Source of the DNA: Cenococcum geophilum 1.58 | Lineage: Eukaryota > Ascomycota > Dothideomycetes > Gloniales > Gloniaceae | Length of the DNA: 64,000 nucleotides | NCBI GenBank assembly: GCA_001692895.1 | Contig: KV748181.1 | Location: 2,113,640 to 2,177,639 of the forward strand | Direction of reading: 5' to 3' | Shown: positions 34,256 through 44,997 of the stretch, one piece after another | Numbering within the stretch: the stretch's first letter is position 1 | How the letters are laid out: the number at the start of each line of letters is the position of its first letter | Notes under the pieces: generated by a model | What the model was told of the DNA's origin: nothing | The model's input: only the letters and a program-made list of their open reading frames with translations | Databases searched by the model: none | Program-made: the position numbers and the translations under genes

Positions 34256-35374
34256 CGAAGAAGAGTGTTGAGGTGAACTAGGACGACCGCAATTAGTGTG
34301 CAATGCAGTGTGTGTTCTTCTTCATGCCCTCCAGCTTCAAAAGCACGTTGTCAGGCCGTCAATCGTGATGTGGTAAAGAGATGTGTAGCAAGCCCTGGGA
34401 ATTCTGCGTACGTGAGTGGTGACTTGGTAACGAGCGATGAGTATGTAAGCGCCAAAGTCGACAAACGATCGGGAAATCACACCCTTTCATCACTGCTCAA
34501 CATGTTCCTCGTAACGCCGCTCGTTCATAACTGAGACAGTAATTTAATAATGATTGTGACTGCCGTCGTACAGCGCCTTCATAGTCTGCCTACGGCTTCA
34601 TCTGCAACTCCTCCCATAGGCGCCTTAATTTAGAGACTGTCAGCATGTCACTAGCATACCCGCAGGCCTCCGACCACAAACAATATTACTCTCATGAGAG
34701 CGCATGCCGGATTACAATAATCAGGCCGGGTAAGGTTTGGTTAAGCAGCGGTATTTCCTTCGAACCTTGCAGTGTCTACTTAGTCTTTACGAACATATCA
34801 GCTCTTGCAAAGAGGCTTCAAAGCCTGCGCGACACGGAATCGTTAAACCCCTTATAGCTTATACCTAAGTTACATGTATTTATTGACTGTGAGTAGAGCA
34901 CCACAAGTTGTTTGGGTATTTGTTTATGCGAGTTACTAGACCTCACGTTTTAGCCAGCAAGTGATCGTAATTCACATGAGGCATCTTGACCATTTCAACC
35001 TATTTCTAATTCTCGGATTTCCGTAGCCAGATATTGCACTGTTCTCAATTATTTTTAATCTAACCGCGTGGGTTTGGATCAAGACATCGCATTCCCTTCA
35101 AGAACTCCTTCACATTTCACATTTCTATGGCACGCTTTTGTGATGAACTTGCCTTCAGCTCAACGGATCGATCAGCCCAGAGCAACCCATCAATCTCCAG
35201 CCTTGAGCCTTAAGCAAGCCCGAAAATTATCTGCTATTCAACTCTCATTAAATAATCATCCAACATTCAGTCATAATATAAGACCTTAACAAGGACGGCG
35301 ACACAGGCATGGCTTCAACATATCGTCTAGTTAATACAACACAAAATCTATCAACAGAGCTCAAAGCTCGATAG
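34256..35374. other. Intergenic region, no gene seen
   Basis: 1.1 kb between the RING gene start and the stop of the oxygenase gene. Several short plus-strand frames (34298-34534, 34645-34857, 35068-35289) have no domain or codon bias that I trust. No repeat is seen. Confidence 0.4.
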
Positions 35375-36661
35375 CTACTCAACTCGGGCCCGTTTTAAGG
35401 CTCGCTTTGCAGTTGGCTTGTTGTCATTCGCATGCCCAACCTTTTCGTCTGGATAGTCAACTACCTCAATATGACCGACCATGACCTTATCCTCTTCGAC
35501 GATCTCTTGATTGGTGTGCTTCAAGAAAGCTTCCTGCTCTGCCAAAAATTTCTTGATGGCAGCAGTATCGATTTTCTTTCCTGCTCGGCGTCGATCACGA
35601 AGCTGCTTAAGTCTGACACGAATGCGCTCCTCTAGAATCTCCAGACGATACTCACCAAAATCGTAATACAGTTCGGAAAGGTCCGAAACGGGGCGAACAG
35701 TGGTCAAAACTGTATCATCGGGAACATGAGGTGAACGGGGTCGGAATGATGTGACAGAGGTGATACGCTCCTTCGCGCCCAAAGCGCGAAGAGCTTGATG
35801 GGTAATGTAACGTCCTTGCATTACGACGGCGCAACCCTGACCTTTGCATCAGATATGTTCTTTGACCTTTAGTGAGGGGAAGTGTTACCATTTGTGGTCC
35901 GCGGACTTTAAGGATATCACCATTACCAGTATAAAGTGCTGTCTCTCCACCCACCATGTTTGTACAGTCACTCAGCATTAGAACACAAACGAATGGGTAG
36001 CTATCAGTATGCCAAGCAACCACAGGCTTATCATCTTCCCATAGACAGCCAGCAATACCTTCGTCGTCAGCAAAGAAGCGCTTTTGCTTGTTAATAGCAG
36101 CAACCTCTTGTTTTGTTTGCTCATCGGTCTTCACTGAGAAGTTAATATGACCAATTTCGTAATTCATTTCAGGGACGAGGTCAACGCCCGCGACCTTCGA
36201 GATGATAGCGAGGGTGTCCGGGTGATTCCAAGCATCGTAGGTGAATGGTGCGTGTCTTAATCATATCAGTGATGATATTCTTTATTCATGTCTCAATCAG
36301 AGTAGCAGGATGAAAGTACATACTTTGGTGAGTATCCCCGGAGCTGAGAAGCGGCAAGATTACTGCGGAAACTACAGTTTTCCATAACCTCAGGCTTGAA
36401 GATCTCAGCCCGCATCTGCTGGACTGCATCTTGGGAAAAGAGTTGGAATGGCTGAGACACGGCGACCGGCGAGACCCCGATATTATCAGCATAACCGATA
36501 TCCTTCATGGTGATGATCTCTGAAGGAAAGGTGAAGTCAAGATGCTTCGCCGGGTCGAATTCAGTGATAGTTGGAGCCTGATGAGAGACAGCATGTTCGA
36601 TTATAGGTTTGAAATTGGGCCTAGGCACAGCCGAAGGATGTTGCATGGCTACAGCAGCCAT
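35375..36661 (-). CDS. Putative 2-oxoglutarate/Fe(II)-dependent oxygenase
   Basis: Exons 36661-36324, 36255-35889 and 35836-35375 give 388 residues. A jelly-roll oxygenase core is suggested by the iron triad His195-x-Asp197 in VVAWHTDSYPFV and His248 in GRYITHQALRALG, with Arg259 about eleven residues later as a 2-oxoglutarate ligand. Between them lies a strand pair (LMLSDCTNMVGGETALYTGN). The spacing of 51 residues between Asp and the distal His is in the normal range. The C-terminal 120 residues are charged and helical (LEILEERIRVRLKQLRDRR) and could form a coiled coil. The substrate is unknown; no cluster genes lie nearby. The assignment rests on the motif geometry. Confidence 0.8.
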
Positions 36662-38765
36662 TGGGTTTTATGGTTTTCTGCGGTTGCAGCCAAATTAGTG
36701 CTTACACGACATATAGAATGATAAATATCACGAGAACACAACAAATACAAGGAGGTTCCTTCAGACAAGCCGACGGCGGAAGGAATGGAAACATGGATTT
36801 AGAACTTGAAAACAACAAGGGTGTCTTAGCTAGATTGGTGCTTTGCTCTTAGGCCTCAAGATGCAAATCGGGGATTGCGAGGTTCATTCCCCCAACAGCC
36901 ATGAAAAAGATGGTAGACATGATGAATGTTATACAGGCTCACCTTAGATATGGATGAGTCCGAGTGTGGAGTACAAGCATCAGATACAATGAGGTAAGCT
37001 CGCAGGCTTTACAAAATTGTACAACTTAATCTGAGAAGTGATGATATCAAACTTCTGTCATAATAAGAATGTTAGGGAGACTTTCGATGGAATGGAATGG
37101 CCTCTTCTTTATACTTCCTTCCTCCTAGTTTGGCATCTTCGGGATGCATGGGATCACAGCTAATTGAGTTGCACGCATGGAACGGAAGTCTGCTCTAGTC
37201 CCGCCGCGGGAGTGCAAGTTGGCAAGACAATCCCTCGTTGGTTTCCCTCCACACCTTGACTTAAAACATGACTGGCTGGGTAGATTGGTCCGGCTTGTGG
37301 AGCAATACCACAGGCCGTTGAGGCAGGAGGCTTCGAGGCCATTTTTCTCCACCGTTGTCGGACGCGCCTTATCTTATCGTACCAAATGCCCAGGCGCCCT
37401 CGTCGTCGGCCTGGGATCAACCGGTCTGCTCAATGAAACAGCATCTTTTACGCTGGCTATCTCAGAAGCCTCGCAAAAAGTCTATCATCACAGAAGGAAA
37501 GCCACCTTAGGTTGGATCTCTTAATGGAAACTATTTCTCTTCGCGGAAATCGGAGATGGATATCCTGCGGGACTACCAACAGCCAGGGATTGCTCTCGTC
37601 TGTTTTTACAAAACTATCGAAGCGCACGAGAAGTGATCCCCGCCAGTGTGGAGTTGATGTGACCATATTCGCATCTTGTCTCCGTGATCAGTCTCGCCTC
37701 CATGTCGGGGTGAAGAAATTGTGCGGTCATGACCAAATCAGTACAGGAGCAGTGGCTCTAGAAGGCCACGATAAAGACACGTACATCAAAAGTGGAGGCG
37801 ACGACAAAAGGTGTGGAGGACTAGAGTTTGCCATGACATGAAGTTATCTAGGTGGAGGGTTGAAGGTTTAGAACATCCGGGAATCTATGGACTTCTTGCC
37901 TGAAAACGGGGAAGCGCAAAGCCCCTAGAACCGATCTTCCTGCACTCGCTAACAACGGCAACGATTACTAGCAGCCACATGTTGATAGACGATAGATAAC
38001 TGTTCAGCGATCCTCTGCTACCAAATTGACTGCATTTCTTCGTTGAGTATTGCCAAGCCTGGCCATTGCTTGTGTTTTGGGTTTGCCGACCGCGTAATAG
38101 CCTCCGCGGCCTCCTCGGGCATCGCGATTGGGACGCAATGATGACTTCTATGCTTATGGGACCAGAACCCGCTTCCACGTCTAGATCTCATTCGCACATT
38201 GGCTGCCCCAACACTAAGGATGGTCAACGTCCCAGAAGCTTCGAATCAGGTAAGCCATGAATGCAGTAATTCTGGGGTACTTCAGGCAAGAAATTATCCG
38301 AACGGCTCTGACCAAACCGGAATTCCGAAGGGAACAGGACGGCGATAACCGCAAAGCGGACTACGTAACCCGGTATTTGAGCTTCTAATTCCAGCCTTAG
38401 ATTACATTTACGGATTAATCTAGCGGGGTCGAAGGGTCTACACCTGAACCGACTTCATCTAACGATTCTTACACGGGAATTTATGTGCATTGCCTTATTA
38501 TCAAGCCTGTCTTGCCCCGATAGAGTTGAAAAGACCGAAGCCACGAGAAATTTGGAAGTTAAGGTTGGAACATGAAACACCATATTTCGCACGGACCCTT
38601 TTACGATCGTCGCGTAGGTATCGCCTATTATCCATTATCGATAACACACCCCAGTGGAACGAGACGCCGAAAACGTTTCTCCGGAGCGGCCGCCCACCGC
38701 AGGACTCCTGCATAATCCATCGTCTAACAGCTTGTCCTGGCCTCAAATCAACGACACCCTCCGTC
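36662..38765. other. Long intergenic region, no gene seen
   Basis: 2.1 kb between the divergent oxygenase gene (minus) and the COX23 homologue (plus). Open frames up to 115 residues exist on both strands (for example 37177-37524 and 37512-37841), but they overlap, lack domains and show no splice-consistent continuation. It may hold decayed genes or non-coding RNAs that I cannot see. Confidence 0.4.
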
Positions 38766-39286
38766 ATGGCAGCGGAGGAGCCTGAGACACCATGGAACGA
38801 CGCCGCTGCAGCCAAGTTTGAAGGGTTAGTTCCCTGCGGTCTCGCCTCAGGAGCTTCCTACTCATAGAAAGACCGCTAGCAAGCAGTTCAGCCAATATTT
38901 TGATCCTTGTCAAGAAGCCGCCGCTCGGAGCTTAAGGTGTCTACATCGCAACGGAGGCGATAGGGAGATGTGCTCCGACTTTTTCCAGTAAGAGGCCTTC
39001 TAACCCGTTCATTCGCATTGGTGCGAGAGCCAAATTACCATCCTGGTGAAACTAGGATTGCCCAAACATTGCCTGGATTTGGAGATTCATCATACCCATG
39101 TGCTAATCCGTCGCATCTCTAGAGCCTATCGAGACTGCAAAAAGCAATGGGTGCGTCCCGTCGTTTCGAGCTAGATTGCCTCTTCTCTGAACTATTGCCC
39201 CGCACCGATTAGCTGATATATTATATCTTTGACAGACAACGGAGCGGAAAGAAGAGAAAAGAAAGAAAGGAATTTCACTCTGGTAA
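38766..39286 (+). CDS. cox23: Twin CX9C protein, COX23/CHCHD7 homologue
   Basis: Four tiny exons, 38766-38824, 38880-38987, 39123-39150 and 39236-39286, give 81 residues. COX23-type proteins act in the mitochondrial intermembrane space in cytochrome c oxidase assembly, and are imported by the Mia40 disulfide relay. The joined protein has MAAEEPETPWNDAAAAKFEG, then KQFSQYFDPC, the first pair CQEAAARSLRC, and the second pair CSDFFQAYRDC, both exactly Cys-9-Cys. A basic tail KKQWTTERKEEKRKKG follows. The second pair is only created by removing the 135-bp intron. All junctions are GT-AG and in phase. The short exons mean the gene is easy to miss. Confidence 0.88.
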
Positions 39287-40097
39287 TACTGGTCATGGTG
39301 GATGATCTTGATCCAAATTCTGTAGTCTAAGCCATAGAACGCACTCTCTGTACATTCTTCCGCCAGATGGCCGGAAGGGCTTTGCTGGGTTGTAACATAG
39401 ACGCTTAGGGCACTGTCTCTAGTTAGGTTTCACTTTGTATATTATCTGTAATCCGAAATTGCACGTTAGCGAAGTCAGAAGGCGACACAATTCCCCAGCG
39501 CAGTTCTAGGGCCCTAGTCTAGCTCAACAATTAACCGAATGCCCATTCTAATTACATGTTGCATCGAGGGTCTATGAACAATTTGCTTGAACGCTCGGGT
39601 TTTAAGAGATTATCGGACATTAGAAATCGCGCCCTCTCCATAATATACGAAAGCAACCCTAAAAATAAGGTCTCAAAGGCCATCTTAGAAGGGAGACTTT
39701 TTCAGGTCCTGCACTTCGAATATTCGCTTCCAAAACAGTATGGTAATCTCGGGCCTTAAAAGCTCTAGTGTAAGCTCGAGCAGTGATCACTATGAAACAA
39801 GATTTAAAATGCTGTGGCAATAATGTTTGCAGAGTATTCTCAAAAGCAAACATACGAGGGCTAGATTCAATCAATGTTTTTCTTGAAACCTACTGGCCTC
39901 ATGTCAGAAATGTCAGTGAAGCATGCGCCCCAACCATCCAGGGAAAGTGCAGCCGAGCGCCCGAGTTCAACCTCGACACAAATGTGTTTCGAAAACAGAG
40001 AATCATGCAATATCAGCTAAACCCATCTTTATTGAGGCGGGATTTACTATTTCTATAGGTACCGTCATTTTCTAGTTTTAAGACGCTACTATCCATC
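39287..40097. other. Intergenic region, probable mdm20 promoter
   Basis: 0.8 kb between two plus-strand genes. A frame at 39783-40058 has no recognisable domain. I see nothing else. Confidence 0.4.
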
Positions 40098-43000
40098 ATG
40101 GCGTTTAACATGGATAAGCTCGAGCAACAGCAGAAGAAATTCACAAAGCCAAAACTTGCTGTCAAAGAGTGCAATAAAAGGCTGCAGAAACAACCTAAGG
40201 ACCCTTACTTACTCGTAGGTCGATACCTCACTTCTATAGTTTTATTTACTGATGGAGGTCTTCGAAGGCGTGGAAATTTGAGCTGCTCGGAAAAACCGAC
40301 CGTAATGAGGCTTCCACAATATGTCACAATTTGTGCAACCGCACACCTCCCATTACTGATCCTCGTTTGCTTTGGCACATATACTATTCTACATGCAATG
40401 CTAAAGGCTTCCACGGAGAATCTTTTAATTCTGCTGGCAAAGATCTTCAAGCGCTATGGCAGAACGCGGCCAAAGCCGTGAAAAGAAAATCGGAGAAAGG
40501 ACATATCTTCCATACTATGTTTGAACTTGCCGCAAGGCTAGACTGTTGGGAAGATGCTCAATGGGTAAGGCATTATCTTTATTCCTAATCATAAAACATG
40601 CTTCGGTGCGCTCCGAGTAGATTCCGAATAACTCAAGTGTAAAAATTCAGCGCAAAAGTAAAAGAACCTGGATACCCGAGTATTGCACGAATTTGGATTC
40701 TCGCATTTCACTCAATATTTTTCTCGCAAGGGCGAATACTCACTCTTTCACAGGCTCTATTAAACCTCCGAAAGGAGTTTCCAGACAAGTCCAAGTACTT
40801 CTTTTCGTACATCATAGCAACGCAGCTCTCAGCCCAGAAACATAGAACTCTGGGCCAAAAGAGTGCCTCGAATCTTGCTAGCAATCTAGCGTACAGATTC
40901 TTATCAAATGCCCTCCAGAATGGTTCTGTTGAGTCGGTGAGATTAGAAGGAACCGAAATCGAGATCCCGCCATCCCCACTGACATCATCCAGGGATCGCC
41001 TGATAGAGTATCCACTGCCAGAGAGTTACGCTTGGTGTCCGAGGTCTACCGCAAGCAGGGCCGTGGGAAGGAGCTTATTGAACTTCTCACCAGCCCTGAT
41101 GATCAGGTCCGATCCATCATGGACAAAAATTCACTAGAGTTTACCAAACTTTTGCTTGACACAATGGAAGAAGAACGAATGTGGACATCGCTGTGGGACT
41201 TCTGTCTAGGCCTCCTCCCACAATTTATGGTCAATACTCTAGAGAAAGACAGCGAAGGGCCCTCTAAGAGTACCACCCAAGCGGCAACTGACTGGGCTGT
41301 GTGGAAGTGCCTGATGAATGCTACATCGCATCTACCTGAAGCGAAGTAAGTACTCAATCCTATCCACATGCAGGTTCACTACGCGCTGCCTTTTAAACCG
41401 CCGTATTCTTGCTTTTCATTGCTAATTTCACTCAGAATAAAGTTTATAGCCGATAACGTATTCTCCCTATTTCTCAACAAAGGCTCTCCCCCACCAAGAG
41501 AGGCGTTTCTGGCATGGATGACCTTTGCAGCAAATTACCCACAAGGCATCCCACTGCTTCAGATCTGCCAGCGATATTGGGATTGCTTCTATACATTCAA
41601 CTGCTGCTTTAATGACCTTCGCCGCTTCGTCGAACAACTAGAACCCAAACAACGCAAGATTTTTCAGAGCTATGCATCTGATGCAGCTCGTTCGGCGAGC
41701 CCTAAAGCGGATGAAAAGCAGGTATTACTCCCGGCTCACTTCCTTGTCAATATATCGGCACTTCAACATCCGCCTATCTTCCAATATAATTCTCCGCTAA
41801 TACTGTAACACAGAGCTGGGCTACCTGGCTTCAGGCGGAAATAAATGCGCTCAAGTTCAATTACCTTCTCAGCATATCCCGCCCAAAGCGCCCAAAGAGG
41901 AGCGTTCTTGAGAGTTTTGTTCGCACATGCCTCTTCATATGCCAGCTCGGCGATCGATTTGGGCTTGAAAGCTACCAAGATGCGGGCGTCCTGGCTGCCA
42001 TGGGTCTCGTCAAGCTTCATTACGTTGACGTACAAACTTCAAAACAACCAAATCAACGTTTCTTACTACAAGCAGCTTCGCTATTAAAGAGTTTAACTTC
42101 AGGAGATAGGGGAAACCAGAATCGCCCTATTGTCTTGTTGTCCATTCGTCTACATATTTTACTTGGTTTAGGGTCCATCGCTTTAGCACAATACAGTCAA
42201 GTAAAGACGAAAGAGATTCTCCATGAAACTATTTCACACCTGCTGCTCTCCAGAATTTCCGTTACTCATCCATTCGACTCAAAGGCTCCTAGTAGCTCCA
42301 GGGCTATTCAGCCTGATACAGAGCTTGACCTTTCAATACGCGCTTTTGGCCGTACTATCGACAAACTAAATGATTTTCTTGGCCACGACTTCGAGATGTT
42401 CCACTACGATCAAGCTTCCGAGATTTGTGACCTCAAAAACCACCTCACCTTGAGTCTTGTCAAGCATATGTGGGTATTAGAGCGCCGAAGGATTGCGAGA
42501 CTTAAAGGGGTTCTATGTAATGAGGAGGACCTAGATTTCGTTGGTGAGTTCATAAGAAAATAATTCGTATTCTTTGTCCTTGGAGTGCCTATGCGATTTG
42601 GTCCTGAGAACCTCTAAACCAGTAGCTGTTTTAATATTGCACATTACGGTCAATCACTGACTGCGAGCAGAGCGCAACCTTGACAGCCTCTTTGACCATC
42701 GCGATTTCAGTGTCATTCCAAATTTCGAGAGCTCTAGTTCTCCACCATTTGATGACTTTCTATCACCAGCCTCTTATCCTGGTTATGACTGGTTCGCTCA
42801 TTTCGCCCTTATTGATGAAACTTGTAGTATCCTGGCTCGTGAAGCTGCGATAATCAAGTCAATTGAGATTCGAACCGGACTTACCGAGAAGGCCCGAGCA
42901 TGTCCTCAATCTTCCTTGACACTGTTTGAGGGATTCTTATCGACAGGCTGGCGCCTCATTAACATCATAACCGTCGAAGTTGTACAAGACCAAAAGCCTA

Positions 43001-43509
43001 CTAAAGGCTCAACTTCACAAAGGGTTGAAAACTTATGCCGATGGCTTACATCTCTTCAGCAAGTGCTTAAGACGCGGCTTATTGAAATCGACGGTTCAGA
43101 AGCCGACGCCGAAATGAGTGACAAATATGTATTGCCATCAACTTTCCTTCAACACGTATTCCAGTGCCTCGAGGTTCTCCAAGCGGCTGCCAAACTCTGC
43201 GATGTAGCTCTTAGCTGCTTGAAACAAAAGTCGCACCCGGTGAAAGAGAATCTCACTAAAGGAAATGTCGAAAAAGTGATGGATATGATTGACGACATTT
43301 ACATGTCGATCCAGAGGTTTGCCAGGAATCGGGTCGATGTAGTTCGGCAAGACGGGGTAAAAGTATTGGCGACTCAGCTCCGAGATGGACCGACAGGCGA
43401 AATCCTCAAAGATATCTTCACGGAGGAGGAACGTGTGGCCTTTCCGAAGGAATATGCAAACTCGGCAGAAGATGCTTGGAGCGGGATTCTTAAAGTGAAA
43501 TTAAAATAG
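40098..43509 (+). CDS. MDM20: NatB N-acetyltransferase auxiliary subunit (Mdm20/Naa25)
   Basis: Seven exons, 40098-40214, 40268-40564, 40754-40936, 40993-41345, 41436-41721, 41814-42543 and 42671-43509, give 934 residues. Mdm20 is the TPR-like scaffold that anchors the NatB catalytic subunit at the ribosome for N-terminal acetylation of Met-Asp/Glu/Asn proteins, including tropomyosin and actin. Family features are the N-terminal repeats (AVKECNKRLQKQPKDPYLL, AWKFELLGK), FELAARLDCWEDAQW, LVSEVYRKQGRGKELIELL, QRYWDCFYTFNCCFNDLRRF and YLLSISRPKRPKRSVLESF. The first intron uses the acceptor after TTCGAAG, with a TACTGAT branch site upstream. An intron at 40937-40992 removes a frame shift seen in the raw sequence. 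All phases agree to the TAG. The start context is weak evidence; a second ATG lies four codons downstream. Confidence 0.85.
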
Positions 43510-43901
43510 AAGTGCACCTGGCATGGCTGGTAGTTCATAAAAGCAAAAGCAATTCAAGATCCCTCACCCGCCTGAGTGATCTTGGGTAATGGATGGTTTC
43601 GTTCAACCCTTCAGATTTTGTGGGTGCCGTTTCTCTTCTCGAGCCTTCCGAACGACTCCCAGCTCAAAGAAGCCATTGCTGTACTTCAGCACAAATTCCC
43701 TTTATATAAACTTAACACTTTCTTTAACACGCTACATGCTTGTTCGAGGCCCACCTGTTTAGTCGTGGCCTCGTAAAACCATGTTACATTCAGAAGACAA
43801 CAGTCGACCTGAATTAGGTTGTCCTACGACCCTGTTCCGATTGTCACCCCCCTATTGTGTACCCCCCCTTTCCTGTTGCCTACACCTTCCTCATGTATAT
43901 A
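43510..43901. other. Gene 3' flank up to the transposon boundary
   Basis: 0.39 kb from the mdm20 stop to the first base of the hAT element. Base composition is still like the gene region and changes sharply at about 43,900. No gene is visible. Confidence 0.5.
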
Positions 43902-44769
43902 CAGTGTGGTTGTCAATAATTTATTGTCAAGCGTATTATCGATATCGCTTATTAATAAGATCGATATCGATTGAATTTCTTATTAATAATTCTTGGCACC
44001 TATATAAAATTTAAAACCACTTTAAAAATCTACCTTTTTCTAGCATTACACGAAATATAGATTCTAAAGTTAATTTATCTTCTCTTACCCCTTTAACTAC
44101 TTAAGACTTAATTAAAACTGTGTTAAAAAAGAGTAAAAAACGCACGCCTACGGCTACTGAAACTTGGGCCTACGCACGCAAGCTAAGGGATGGAGAGCCA
44201 GAAAAATAAGGAAAAAACCGCATTTTCTACTGTAAATACTGTTTAGATCTACTATATAGTACTCTTACTAGTAATAGCTTCTAAGCTTACCTTAATAATA
44301 AATATAGAATTAAGGTTAAATTAACTCTAGGCCCTATTTAATTAGTAACTTTTAATTAATTATAACAGCTATATATTAGAGTAATATCCACGGGTTAAAC
44401 GTAATAGCTTAATGCCTAAGTTCTTTAGAAAGTTTTAGATAAAGATATTATTAATAAGGCGTTAGTTACTATAATTATTATAGAAAATCTTCTATTCCGT
44501 ATTATTAAACGGCCGGAGTTTTATACCTTTTATTAAGTTCTTAACTCTAAAGTAAAAGATAATATTATAACTGCACACTCTAAAGTTATAAAGGAGATTA
44601 AAAAATTATAGCTATTTTATAAAGACCTTATATAAGAAAGGCTTTAGTTAGTAATAGTAAGCGTTTGTCTTTTACTTAATATCTAGACCTCTCTAAGTAA
44701 ACTTCTTCTTCTTAGGATCTGCGCCTACTTTATTAAAGCAATTAATAAAAAGCTATTAAATGTTCTTAT
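43902..44769 (+). mobile_element. hAT transposon, left part (transposase N-terminal half)
   Basis: The element starts CAGTGTGGTTGTCAATAA, which fits the CAGTG start of hAT terminal repeats. From about 44,125 a plus-strand frame with RIP-type stops reads as a BED-finger region (KKRTPTATETWAYARKLRDG) and then transposase core (ITAHSKVIKEIKKL, then LNI-TSLSKLLLL). The frame stops inside a codon at 44,769, where the Gypsy element begins, and continues at 59,012. Numerous TAA and TAG codons sit where CAA and CAG are expected. It is a dead transposase. Confidence 0.8.
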
Positions 44770-44997
44770 TGTTAGCAACTTAGTCAATTGAGGCATAGGC
44801 ACGGCAAAAGGGACGCGCAAGCCTGTACGATTGGATTGTCTATAAACGAGAATCTAAAGCTAGGGAAAGGAAAGGAGAAGAAGAGCAGCGCCGTTTGATG
44901 TTTTATAAGATTAAACGCGTCACGTGACCGCAATATGCGGCAATCTGTGGTAACTTGCCGGTGCGTAGTTCTGCCAAGTTCTGCTAGTGCTGTAACA
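44770..44997 (-). repeat. Gypsy 3' LTR
   Basis: 228 bp starting TGTTACAGCACTAGCAGAAC on the minus strand and ending GCTAACA, so it has the TGTTA/TAACA ends of LTRs. It matches 58784-59011 apart from transitions and ambiguous bases. Confidence 0.92.

Noticed and set aside
37125-37841. Possible gene between the oxygenase and COX23
   Set aside because: Several overlapping frames of 70-115 residues exist on both strands, with no domain and no splice-consistent extension.
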